Assembly: GCF_026210795.1 (NCBI RefSeq)
Contig: NC_089452.1
Span: forward strand, 2,294,001 to 2,358,000
DNA: 64,000 nucleotides
Source of the DNA: Rhizophagus irregularis
Lineage: Eukaryota; Glomeromycota; Glomeromycetes; Glomerales; Glomeraceae
Direction: 5' to 3'
The notes under the pieces are model-generated. The model searched no databases. It saw only the letters and a list, made by a program, of their open reading frames with translations, and was not told the origin of the DNA. Shown here in pieces: positions 39,019 to 50,484 of this stretch (position 1 is the first letter of the stretch; each line of letters begins with the position of its first letter). The translations under genes and the position numbers were made by a program.

Positions 39019-39614
39019 ATGAATCAGAAACGCTTTATTATTTTACTTACTTTACTTATATTTTTCCTTATACATGTTGATAAAACTCATGGCAGTTGTT
39101 ATCCTATTGGAGTAAGAAAAGATTGTGATAAAGAATGGGGTACGTTAATAACAACTTTTTGACTTATTATTGTTCTTATTTCTAAACAATTCTACGAGTG
39201 AAAAATTAATGTACTTTTTTGCTTTACATAGATGGTGCTAATATTATAGATGCTAGTTGGGTACCAGGTGCGCCAATACTCAACATCACGACTTATGTCC
39301 CTGATGGTGGTAATGGACCAAATTATCCAGAAGCATTTGGCCACTTTACCTTTGGCAATGACCAAGTTAAATATAGATTTCTTAAAAAGCCTATATTTGT
39401 TAATGACCATCATTGTACTTATACAAGTCCTGATGAAAAAAATCCATACGTTTCATACTGGCCACATGATGAAAGTTTAAGACCTGCACCAGGAACATGG
39501 GTTAGAATTTGGCTTGCAATATATTGGAGATGTAATCGATTTGATGGTCATATTCCTAAAAAAGTACAATGTTGTCATAAAAATGTATTTAAAAATATAT
39601 ATGTAAATCAATAA
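39019..39614 (+). CDS. Small secreted cysteine-containing protein, two exons
   Basis: Exons 39019-39139 and 39232-39614 (donor GTACGT, acceptor TTTACATAG, phase 1) give 167 residues. The N-terminus MNQKRFIILLTLLIFFLIHV is a typical signal peptide with cleavage probably near THG-SC. The mature protein has six cysteines (SCYP, DCDK, HHCTY, RCNRF, QCCHK), fitting three disulfides. Conserved blocks are PILNITTYVPDG and YPEAFGHFTFGNDQVKYRFL. Family not recognised; a secreted protein of this size in a plant-symbiotic fungus is a candidate apoplastic or effector protein, which is inference. Its inverted, broken duplicate is at 35785-36360. Confidence 0.85.
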
Positions 39615-40074
39615 TTATTTTCAATTTTAATTGATTTTATTAATAAGTTTTTATTTAATATAATGTTCTTTAAAAACAATTTTTATATGCTATCATAACA
39701 CGTCGTCTTAGGATATTAAACAATGAAATAAAAATATTTTCTCGTTTACTTGATAAAAGCAAGTATATGAGTGAAATGGTTTTCCATCAGGAGTTTTAAA
39801 CTTTTAATTAATGAGTAAAAAATTCGGGTAAAGTTTGAATGTGAATAAAGTTTTATTTATTATCATAAAAATTTCTTAATTAAAAGTGATAGGTAGTGTG
39901 TAAATTAAGGATAACATACTGCTGTACAAAATTCATGGTTTGATTATAGTTAATATTGTAATGAGTTCCTATTTGTCGCTGCGGTGTCCCCAATGACCGA
40001 ACGATAACACTTATGAAGGATGTTTCGGTTTGTATTCATTGTACCTTTGTAATAAATAATATTATATATTATTC
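39615..40074. other. Intergenic
   Basis: AT-rich spacer after the secreted-protein gene; nothing recognised. Confidence 0.5.
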
Positions 40075-40740
40075 CCTTGTCGGAGCATTTTCTGAATGCC
40101 ACTTTTCCGAATATACCTTTTCCCGAAGTAACAACTTTTCGAATAGGACCTTTTCCTGAAATATACAATTTCCCGAATCCGTATTTCCCAAATCCCAATT
40201 TTCTTATGATCAATTTCCCAAATCCTGAAAGGCTGAAATCTAATATCCCTAAACTCAATATTCCGAATTTTAATATCCCGGATGGATAATTTCAATATAT
40301 AATAGTATACAGTACTGTAATCTCTTTATTTTATATGATTTATAAGCTCTGTAATAAATGTAAAAGGATAAAGAATTATTATGTCATAATACCAAATTTA
40401 TTATTTTATATTACGTTATATACACGTACAAAAAAAAAATAAAGTTTATGTAATAATTATGTATACAAAATATTGTTACTTAGCACAAAATCGATTATTT
40501 AGCAAAGTTGTTTACATTATTAATTGTACATTTGGGATAACAGAATTCATAATATTGGAATTCAGGATATTGGGATTATTCAAGATAAAATAATTCGGAT
40601 AAAAGAACTTGGAAAATTGGATGTCTCATGTGATTCCCATAAATTGGAATTTGGGAAATTGTGCAGTTTGGGAAGTGGGCACTCGGAAACTTGACTTAAA
40701 AAGGCATTTGGGAATTCGTACTGTAACCATATTATCCTAC
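40075..40740. mobile_element. Fold-back element built of TTTCCCGAAT-type short repeats
   Basis: 40075-40290 is a run of about a dozen degenerate ~15 bp units (TTTCCCGAATNNNNA, with TTTCCCAAATC variants). 40515-40740 carries the same words in reverse complement (TTTGGGAAATTG, ATTGGGATTATTC). The roughly 220 bp middle is AT-rich. Open frames on both strands here arise only from the repeat. Confidence 0.65.
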
Positions 40741-40902
40741 CCATCCAATAAAATAATAATTTTACAGTATGTCTGTGAGTATGTTATATGTTCAAATTTT
40801 TATTTATCCACAAAAATAAATACAATAAAAAAAAAACAAATACAAAAAAAAAGTACATTAAAAAACAAATCTATTATTAAAAATTTATACACTTTACACT
40901 TT

Positions 40903-42330
40903 TTAGATCCATTCAAAATCTTCTCCATATAAATCATGATCGAATTTTTTAACTACACCTTCTATTTTATATCTTTCCACTAAATCAACATATTCACTTA
41001 CAATTTTCATTCTAAAGAATTTTAATAACATAGGATGTTTATATTCAACTTTCCAATTATCAAAAAATAATTTTAATGAATTCAATTTAATTTGATTAAC
41101 GGAATAAAATTTAAAATTAAATAAATTATTTGGTGAAAATTTAGTTAAAATTTCGAATAATTTATCCCAATTAATAGTATCATCACTATCAATAATAAAA
41201 AATAAACCATTCAAATATTGACATTTAATTAATAATTTTTCTAATTCTAAAATATTACTCTTTCTAAACATTAAATTAAGATATTGAAGATTTGGACAAT
41301 TTTGATAAATAGCTTTAATAATCCTTTTATTATTAATCTCATCATGACCTATATAATCAATTTTTATTTCAATAAGGTAACCATTTGTGTTTTCAATTAA
41401 ATTTGTTAAATATTTGATAGGAATACTTTTAGCTTTTAATATTTGTAAATAAGGTAAAGATAAATTTTCTATACGATCCCAAGCCATATCTTGAAAACTA
41501 CCATCCAATTCTAATATTTTTAAATTTATAAGATGAGAAAGAATTTTTGTAATAGGTTGTTTAGTTAACTTAAAATATTTTATAGTATTTGAATGATTAA
41601 TTAATGAATTTTCTAGAATATTACAAAATGATTCCATTGATTCATCATTTCTTGAATATTTTGAAAATGAAAATTCAGTTCTTATTAAACTAATATTAAA
41701 TAATTTTTTTGAAGATTTAATTAATTTAATAATTCCATAATTTTTATTCCCTTTTTCAATAAAAATTTCCAATTCTTTAATTGATTCACACATTTCAATT
41801 AATCCAATTAAAACATAATCATCTATACTAGCATTACAACTAAGAAATTTGATATCTGAAAAACATTGTTTTGATTCAGGAATGAGATGGATTTGACGAT
41901 TAAATTGTTGATATATATAAAGATGTGTAAATTTAGTATTATTATTGATGAAAAGGTTAAGTAAATCATTTTTAATTTCTTTAAAATGAATATGAGCATT
42001 AAACATTCTTTCGATTCTTTCTAAATTTAGATGTCTCCAAAAACTAATATAATTAAATAATGGTCTCTTATATGAATCTATTAAAAATTCATTATCTTGA
42101 CTTAAATTATTTCTTAATTCATCCGAAAAATGGGAAATAATTACTTTTAATAATATTTTTTCTTTCCCGATTTTTAAATATTCCCAAGGATTTTTCCATA
42201 AAATTGGAACAATTAATTCACACCAAGTTATATTAACTGAAAGACATGAAATAAGAGATTTTTTATCATCCTTATCACCTTGAAATTTTTCGAATATTAG
42301 ATGAAGTACATCTACATATAATTTCGACAT
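40903..42330 (-). CDS. F-box protein (MSKLN family)
   Basis: Intronless 475-residue protein. The ATG at 42330 (MSKLYVDVLHLIFEKF) is the first in frame; the open frame upstream has no ATG. The F-box includes LISCLSVNITWCELIVPILW. The C-terminal region is leucine-rich (LTNLIENTNGYLIEIKIDYI and similar LRR-like turns), alignable along its whole length with the gene at 6184-7584. Probable SCF ubiquitin-ligase receptor; target unknown. Confidence 0.88.
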   Translation of the reverse strand: MSKLYVDVLHLIFEKFQGDKDDKKSLISCLSVNITWCELIVPILWKNPWEYLKIGKEKILLKVIISHFSDELRNNLSQDNEFLIDSYKRPLFNYISFWRHLNLERIERMFNAHIHFKEIKNDLLNLFINNNTKFTHLYIYQQFNRQIHLIPESKQCFSDIKFLSCNASIDDYVLIGLIEMCESIKELEIFIEKGNKNYGIIKLIKSSKKLFNISLIRTEFSFSKYSRNDESMESFCNILENSLINHSNTIKYFKLTKQPITKILSHLINLKILELDGSFQDMAWDRIENLSLPYLQILKAKSIPIKYLTNLIENTNGYLIEIKIDYIGHDEINNKRIIKAIYQNCPNLQYLNLMFRKSNILELEKLLIKCQYLNGLFFIIDSDDTINWDKLFEILTKFSPNNLFNFKFYSVNQIKLNSLKLFFDNWKVEYKHPMLLKFFRMKIVSEYVDLVERYKIEGVVKKFDHDLYGEDFEWI

Positions 42331-44216
42331 TTTTTTTTTTAGAAAAAAAATTCTGGGGTCAAACAAAATAGTTGTCAATAATTTATTAGTAATTAATTGT
42401 CACATAAATGTTGATTATTTGTTTATAGTTCGTGGAATGTGATACAATATATAGGACCTACACGTAGACAGTCGTAGCACGTAATTGGCAAATGTATGAC
42501 GTAATGTTTGTCCATTAACATTCCCTTATGTGAATGCGCCATATCAGATAACCACTAATATTAAAATAAGGTTCAAAAATTTGTTTAACATTCTTATAGT
42601 AATGGTTATCAATGGGCTAAACCAGTATTTAATGTCCATATTAAATGGTTGATTGATTGATTATTTAGTAAAATCGTCGTTCTTCCTTTTTAACCAATAA
42701 TATTCATTATAAGTGACAAGTCATCTTAAAATAAGTCATCCTTCACATGTAATATGGATTTCAAATATTACATTATTCAAAAATTCGTAAATGTTTTTTT
42801 TTTTTAATTTATTTCTTATGACATCGACTTCAAAAGTTATTATTTTTAAAAAATTCAACAATTATTAACTTTGTAGAATATCATTTTTAATAAATTATTG
42901 TCCCTTGCTTATTATATATACAGTGTCCATACTAACAATAACAAATGAGCAAAAAGTACTTTTCGGGATTCCCAATGGATTTAAGCTTGGTAACTGGCCC
43001 ATTAACCAAATACAAAATTTCATTGATGTACTAGTCACAAATTGTGACCGGTATTAATAATTTAATACCGTTAAGTTAATATTACAAAACTTTTCGTTAA
43101 CTATCGCCAAATTATAATATTAGTCAAAATTATCGTAGAGATAGATCATTGATAGTCACATTCAATAAATATGATACATTTTAACATAATACAATTTTGT
43201 ATACCCAACATGAAACCGAGTTCGAGTAAATGATAATATCTGGCTGTATTAACTAAAAATGGATTTACTATGAAATTCCAATCCCGTTATACGGTAATAC
43301 AAACCTGACGATAAATCATGATTCATGATCCCGAAAATTAAAATACACTTATTATATCTTATCTTTTACTTTACATTATTACTTTTTATTGGATAATACA
43401 AAGAACTTTTCTTTATTTTCCGTACAAACTTTAATGCTAATAATATTCATTTTAAAAAATCAATTTTCTTATTTCTATTTATTATTTTTTTTTTTAACAA
43501 TAGATAATATTTAATAGTACTATTGATGATATTTATTATTATTATTTTTCTTTTTTTTAAATAATAATTTTTTGCCGATAAATAAGTTTATTTTTTATTT
43601 GGTGCTTTTTTTTTTATAATAACAGATAAATAAATTTTTTCGTTTAAGATAATTCTATTTAATTTTTTTTTTAATGAAATGTAACATTATGCACGCCCGA
43701 TCACGCCCAATCTGTAGTACAAGATTATTTTTAATCTTATAGTTTACATATCGTAAAAAAATTATTTTATTCATTTTATTCGAATTTTCGTTGTTCAAGT
43801 AGATTCTTACTTAATTTGTGTTTCATTTATAATCTTCAATGAAATGCTTAATAATTACCGTACGCCTAATACTTAAAATATTTCTATGATGCATTAAACT
43901 GCATTATTTATTGTTACAGTGTACGACAAATGATAAATGACTGGTCTTTGCCATTATTCATAACCATTTGTCATTTAGTACTCGTTTAGTTTTTTTTATT
44001 TTTATTTTTAAAATATAGACTCGACTGGGGTCGAACGCTAAATAAGAATAAACATGATCTAAAAGAACAATAAATTCTAAGCTAATGATAGACCCAACCT
44101 CTCGAGAGAAGCTCGAAGGGGTCGTCTTGCCTGTTATTCAATAGAACAATCAGGTATAACCGGAAGTCTAGAAAGTACTATCGACAATCACACAAAAAAA
44201 AAAGAAATTATATGAT
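42331..44216. other. Intergenic
   Basis: No coding signal. A few CCCGTTATACGG and CCTGACGATAAATC words near 43285-43325 resemble the transposon arm at 36840-36900 and are probably an old fragment of it. Confidence 0.5.
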
Positions 44217-44294
44217 CCGTATTTTTCTTTCCACTAGAAGAGTGGCTATCTGTAAATACTGTCATAGGTAGAATGGTTCACACTATTTTAAATT
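44217..44294. repeat. 78 bp direct repeat, copy 1
   Basis: Shares CCGTATTTTTCTTTC, CTGTAAATACTGTCATAG and GTTCACACTATT with 50294-50370. Both copies lie just after the 3' ends of minus-strand decayed genes. Confidence 0.85.
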
Positions 44295-44779
44295 GTAAAA
44301 AAGGAAGTCTTGTAATGCATCTATGTTGCTAAATACGGTCAAAATAAAAGTAAACTCGATTCCATACATTAATTTGAAGACCTAAATTACTAGCGAATCG
44401 AAAAAAAAAACTAGTAAAAAAAACAAAAAAATTTAAAATCCTAAAAAGGAGGTCTATAGTTCCTAAAAATAAAGAATTGTCTATCCGAAACCATAAGGTT
44501 TCTGCCGCCCACGCGGATCATATGCGGGGTGGAACTTATCTTGTTAAAAATATCTAATTGTACAATCCTTAAAGGAGGAGATGGTGAATTAATAAGCTCT
44601 GCTGAATCTTTACTGTCTGAATCAGCTGCTAAGTAATCATCAGATGATGAAGGTGCCTCAGTATGACTCTGAGGTGGTGGGAATAAATCTCATATGGTAG
44701 AAGGAGAAGAAGGTTCTGACTTAAAAAAATCAAATTCCCTTATCTCTATTTGTGTAGGTGGTGGAGTTGACGTCATGAT

Positions 44780-46043
44780 TAGAGCTCCGAATGGGTCAGG
44801 TCGGGTCAGGTAATTGACTTGACCTGACCCAAGGCAAGTCATGAATTTGGTGACCTGACCTGAATATCACGGGTCAGTTCAGATACCCGACCCGACCCAT
44901 TGACCTGATATATTTTGGGTCAAAAAAACATTTTATTACGCCAAAACGTCCTTTTTTTTTGTTTCTTCTAATGAAAAATGTTGGACCCGACATTTTTAAA
45001 TTAAAGAAACAATTTTTTTTTGTTTCTTTTAATAAAAAACATTAGGTTCGAGGTTTTTTAATTAAAGAAACGTTTTCTTTTGTTTCTTTTAATAAAAAAT
45101 GTCAGGTTTGATGTTTTTTAATTAAAGAAACTTTTTTTTTGTTTCTTTTAATGAAAAAACGTCAAACCTGACGTTTTTAATAAAGAAACATTTTTTTTTG
45201 TTTCTTTTAATGAAAAAACGTCAAACCCGACGTTGTTTAATTAAAGAAACATTTTTTTTTGTTTCTTTTAATGAAAAAACGTCAAACCCGACGTTTTTTA
45301 ATAAAGAAACATTTTTTTTGTTTCTTTTAATGAAAAAACGTCAAACCCGACGTTTTTTAATTAAAGAAACTTTTTTTTGTTTCTTTTAATGAAAAAACGT
45401 CAAACCTGACATTTTTTAATTAAAGAAACATTTTTTTTTGTTTCTTTTAATGAAAAAACGTCAAACCCGACGTTTTTTAATTAAAGAAACATTTTTTTTT
45501 GTTTCTTTTAATGAAAAAATGTCAAACCCGACATTTTTTAATTAAAGAAACATTTTTTTTTATTTCTTTTAATGAAAAAAATGTCAAACCCGACGTTTTT
45601 TAATTAAAGAAACATTTTTTTTGTTTCTTTTAATGAAAAAACGTCAAACCCGATGTTTTTTAATTAAAGAAACATTTTTTTTTTGTTTCTTTTAATAAAA
45701 AAAGTCAGGTTAGACGTTTTTTAATTAAAGAAATGATTTTTTGTTTCTTTTAATAAAAAACGTCAGGTTCGACGTTTTTTAATAAAAAAACATTTTTTTT
45801 TGTTTCTTTAATCGAACCCGATGTTTTTAATAAAAAAGATGTTTTTGTAATTATTTTTAATGAAAAAACGTCGGATTCAGGTCAGTTTGGCATTTTTTTA
45901 TATATATAAAATGCTGAAACATCTTATTTTTGACCGAAATATGTCAGGTCAATAAGTCGGGTCATTAAATCTGCTACCCGACCTGAATTTTTCAGGTCAA
46001 CCCATCGGGTCACCCGATCCATCGGGTCAAATTCGGAGCTCTA
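44780..46043. mobile_element. Non-autonomous hAT element carrying a minisatellite
   Basis: Ends TAGAGCTCCGAAT (44780) and ATTCGGAGCTCTA (46043), flanked by a perfect 8 bp duplication GTCATGAT at 44772-44779 and 46044-46051, the hAT hallmark. Sub-terminal regions are full of GGGTCAGGT/ACCTGACCC words in both orientations. The centre is a minisatellite. No transposase. The first seven bases match the ends of the autonomous hAT at 58133-62195. Confidence 0.92.
44950..45850. repeat. About fifteen ~60 bp tandem units
   Basis: The unit reads approximately TTAATTAAAGAAACATTTTT, TTTTGTTTCTTTTAATGAAA, AAACGTCAAACCCGACGTTT. Each unit is itself an inverted repeat: AAAGAAAC/GTTTCTTT and AAACGTC/GACGTTT. 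T-run length and CpG positions vary between units. Confidence 0.93.
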
Positions 46044-47625
46044 GTCATGATCATGTTACCAAAGGAGTCGTTCAAATTGAAGGGCTCCGATAATATTGTA
46101 ACAGGTAAAGGCAAAATAGGAGGTGAATGATTATAGTTGGAAGGCCCAGCAACTGCTGGGGGAGAGGGGACAGGAGTCTCCAAACTCATATTGGACTGGT
46201 GAGTTTGTGCTAAATCATAACTTGCAATTGAAGAAATGTCAGCATCAGAGAAACATTGTGCTCATTTTTGCGAAAGGGATGCGAGGTATGTTTGGCGTGT
46301 GAGGTTATATTGGCGCTGGGCTTCAAATTTATACATGAAGCTATTATGCTCACAATATTTATTGAGCATTCCTATAGTCTTGTAGTCCCGTCGATTGTTA
46401 GGCGTAGTTGAAGGTTCATCATGATAATACGTAGATGGATGTGGTATGTATCTGCCTTTGTGTTTGACTAACGGTGAAGAAGGGTTAACCTTCTGACTCG
46501 AAGGATCATCCAATTGGATGTTCTTAGTACTATGAATAGGTATAGGGAAAGAGTAATTTTCTCTACGAGGATTACATTCTTTGTATTTCAAATGTGTAAT
46601 GGGTAAATTGATATGTTGAGGGTGAAAAAATAGAAATCTTTGTCGAGTAGCAGCAGCTAGGCGATCGTTGATTTCAGAGGCTTCCGCTACATGTGATTTG
46701 TTCTGGTTGAAAGTTTTTCTACAATGTCGTTCAAATCTTTCATGTTGTTTACTAAAAACGGTAGACTTGATCGGGGTAGTATGTCTGAAGTTCGAAAGTT
46801 GTTTGTAATACATAGTTCTTGTATCTGTGCGCTCGATTAATTTTTGTGTGTAGTGATTATAGTTAACGTCATAAGAAGTTCCTTGACGTTTGGAAAAAAT
46901 GTGTTTTGTTGTTCTCATTGAAGATTTGTTGAAAAGGTGTGAGGCATGACGACCTTTGGATGTTGTAGAAGTCGGAAGTGAGTCCAGTTTAATAGGTTTT
47001 TTCACGTTCATGAAAAGCTTTAAATATGTGCCTAAGTGATGGTCAATACAGGCTCGTCGATAATGTGACATAACATAAGGACAAGGGACATCACAAATAT
47101 TTGTGACGGTGTTATTCTCTGTATTAGAGTGAGGATGTGAGCATAGTAAAAATATACCAAAATAAAAATGGTAACATTTGTAACTAAAATTAAAAAAAGT
47201 TTTAGTCGAGGTATTGCGGCGTATTTGTGAATTGCCACGTGATTTAATTAGATTGATTCTATCTAATAATTTCAATCGAATAAGGTTGAAGTATTTTTGT
47301 TAAATACGATGAGGGATTACACACTGGTGTAAAAAAAATGGCGTAACATCATACTAATTTGAAACTTTGTGTTGGGCGTACGGCTCGTGGATTTATAACG
47401 AATTGGGGATGATTTCATGTGATAATCATTTGTGTGTATTTTAAGATGAACATTATTGGTGCGTTGTTGAGGATCAGCAAGCTCAAAAAAGAAACTTTTC
47501 GACCTCCTGAAATTGTAAATCTTGTTGTGCCCTGCCCGATTGGGATGGGTCACGTGAAATTTATTAAAAGAAATTTTAAAGTCGAAGTTCTCGACTGGAA
47601 AGTGTGAGTATTTTAAAAATGACAT

Positions 47626-50293
47626 GTTGTAGTCAAAGGTTAAGTAAAGTGTAAAAAAACTACGGTCCTTAGGTCAGAGTGAAATGAGAAGGGCTTTCTA
47701 TTGTCAGACCATTACGGTCCTCTTCTCTGCCGCTTAAGCGGTGAAAGAACTAGGTAAATGTTTATCTACTGCGGATTTTTAATAAAAAAAAGGAAAGGGA
47801 AGAGAATTTTTTTTTTATTCTTAGTACTCGTTTAGTCATTTCAGTCATTTGGTTTTGATTGGTTGACATCTTATCACATGATTTTAAACATTAAATGTAG
47901 GCCAAAATTATAGTGCTGGGCAACATTACAGTGATTGTCATATAAATTTGTATAATAAAACTTTCCTGAAAAATAGTACACTGCATAAAATTCGCCTCTG
48001 CTGATGGTAATATCAAGAAGTTTTTATCATTGAATGTTTTAAGAGGCAGTAGGAATTGCTAGAAATATAATAAAAAAGATAGATTAAATCATTAAAAAAA
48101 TAATCTCCTAGATAGTTTTTGAAAAACTAATCAAAGCCCAGTATCTAAGTTGTAAGCCACAGTCCTACAAAAAAAAAATGATTAACAAAAATTTTGGTTC
48201 AAAAAAATGAAAATATTTACTTTCAGAAATCTATAGAAAAAAATGAATATTTAAAATTTTTATTTTATTTTTTTTAATGAAGTCCAAATATTACTGAAAA
48301 AAGTATGTATAGTAACGTACCATAAAAATAGCTTAGGGTATTATTGAAATAAACAAATATTCACCATAAATGATATAAACATGATCCAAATTATTCTCAA
48401 TAAATGTAAAAGATTTATGACAGTACATATCATATTTTTGATTTAGATAATGAACAAACCTATCAATTTGATAATCACAATCGATATATCATTTTGAATT
48501 CTGAGAATTATTTTCCTAAGATCATCTGTAATTATTGATTGTTACCTGTTTCTCATTATAAATTCGTCATTTTTATTTCCAGTTCTCTTTATCAAAATAT
48601 ATTCGTCCTAGAGATGAAGAATTACCTACAGAAGAATAAAGTTAATAACAGAAGTTTGTTAAAAATTAAGCTTAAAAGTAACCAACTAATCAAATCCCAC
48701 ATGTCTAAATATGACAAACATTAGTGACTGCTTCATTAAAATAAATATTTAAAAAAATTCAAATCAAAATATATACATATCCTTTTTTTTCAATAAACAC
48801 ATAGTAATTTATTATAAGAGGGGAGAACGTCAAAAATTTACTGATGTGGATATGAAACTAATAAAAGTTCCAATTAAAATCAGAACATCCATATTAGTAG
48901 CGTTATAATTATAATAACTAAAGAAGGTTTAAATGAAATATATATGGCTACCTGGTACAGTATCATTTGTTATAGTAATTAAAAAAAAAAATTCACAATT
49001 ATGTTAATTAATGATAACTTATAGTTCATATTTCTATTTTTTTTAGACGATTCCTGCGGGTCTTTAGAGTTTGAACTTGGATTTATTTTGATAAGTAAAA
49101 ATGTTTTTAATATTTTATTTTAACAATCTTTACTAATAATTCATTTCTTTTTCTTTTTTTATGTAACTCTTTCGGATCTCTGGAATTTGAACTTGAGATT
49201 TTGATAGGCAAGAATTTTTTAAAATTACATGTTCTGAAATCTTTATCAAAAAAGATAAAAAATGAAACATTTTGCCTAATATTTCATTGAAAAAAATAGA
49301 CATTCGAAGTTTAAAAAACTTAGCTGATCTTTTTGCTGTTTTTGCCGTTTGTAGCTATCACGTGTATCACGCGTCTTACCGTCTCGTGTCCATAATTTTA
49401 TATAATATTTAATAATAATTTTTTACAAGTACTAAGATACAGTCTAATTATAAAAAAGCACATAATGTTATTTCTTCTATAAAATTATTAATAAATAAAC
49501 TTCAAAGAGTTATTCATATATTTCAATTAAGTATAAATTATTATTTAATAAAGTTTCTTTAAAAGTTAAGTAAGCTAAGCCTAAGTAACTTCATTTTTTA
49601 AAAATAATTACTAAACAATACTTCAAATTTGAAAACACTGAACATTTTAACTTAGAGAATGAATTTCATATAAATAATTTTTATTAGTTTATTCCATATC
49701 AAGATTGTTCAATTAATGTATTAATAAACATTATATAATTACATTCTATGTACATATTTTCAAAATGATGGGACATTTACCATACATTTTGTGTATCTAA
49801 AATTGTAATATTTATTAGAGTTAGGGGTTAGGTTAGGACAGACCAAGTGGATACTCTGTTTAACATAACCTCATCTCCTATTTAATTTATTTATTTTATT
49901 TATTTATTTTATTTTATGTAAAGTCAGAAGAACTATTCTAAGAGAGCATTTATCCTAAGGAGTGTGCCCAACATTTAGTCCATCATCTATCCCAAGGGGC
50001 AGATCCTACCTAATTATTATATATAATAGACTGCTCCAACAACACGACCAATGAAGGAGCAGGTAAAAGGAAACAGAGAACTAGAAAACCAAAAAATAAT
50101 GAACGTCTATCTAATAACTACATTAATATGGTAAATTATCATGTAAATAAAATATCTTATATATAAAAATTAAGTGTGGCAAAACTATACATTATAAAAT
50201 AAACAAATGTCTGTAGATGAAGGAGAATTATAATTAATAATATCATTAGCTTCTAAATGTATAAAAATGAACTTCTATAAGGGGTGAGAAGTC
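47626..50293. other. Intergenic
   Basis: No gene. A weak two-copy repeat lies at about 49055-49220 (AGAGTTTGAACTTGGATTT and GGAATTTGAACTTGAGATTT). A telomere-like TTAGGGGTTAGGTTAGG lies near 49819. Confidence 0.5.
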
Positions 50294-50370
50294 CCGTATT
50301 TTTCTTTCGCCTAAAAGGGCGCCAACTGTAAATACTGTCATAGTTGGAATAGTTCACACTATTCTAAATT
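50294..50370. repeat. 77 bp direct repeat, copy 2
   Basis: Partner of 44217-44294. Read on the minus strand it contains TTTACA-GT-TGGCGCC, which resembles the end of an LTR followed by a tRNA primer-binding site. Confidence 0.85.
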
Positions 50371-50484
50371 ATTTTTTGGTTACTCAAATTGGGTGTTAAT
50401 TATAAAAAAGTAAATAAGATGTAGAAATAAACTACTGGTAAGTAGAAAAAATTTTGACTCAAAATCAAATATAAATGTTTAATA

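Larger units (their letters stand above)
44441..47625 (-). pseudogene. Unidentified disordered-tail protein gene, split by a hAT element
   Basis: One long minus-strand reading from ATG 47625 (MSFLKYSHFPVENFDFKISF) to TAG 44441-44443. A one-base change at the A8 run 47331-47338 shifts to the frame that continues TPVCNPSSYLTKYFNLIRLK. That frame stays open to a TGA at 46262-46264, then continues AQCFSDADISSIASYDLAQT and a proline/serine-rich tail. The tail is interrupted at 46044 by the element 44780-46043. Beyond it the frame resumes STPPPTQIEIREFDFF, meets a TGA at 44690-44692, and ends RVGGRNLMVSDRQFFIFRNY followed by RPPF. Rich in basic residues and serine; family not recognised. Dead in this copy. 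Confidence 0.65.

Noticed and set aside
39950-40295. Three overlapping frames rich in GFGKLG, FPNPNFP or IRDIR words
   Set aside because: All are translations of the 15 bp fold-back repeat in different frames.
45198-45389. Open frame reading MKKRQTRR and KETFF repeats
   Set aside because: It arises only from translating the 60 bp minisatellite.
44950-45850. CRISPR-like array of regularly spaced repeats
   Set aside because: Units are contiguous with no unique spacers and lie inside a hAT element of a eukaryote. It is a minisatellite.
49819-49837. Telomere-like TTAGGGGTTAGGTTAGG
   Set aside because: Only two to three degenerate units in an internal AT-rich region; not enough for a telomere or fusion scar.
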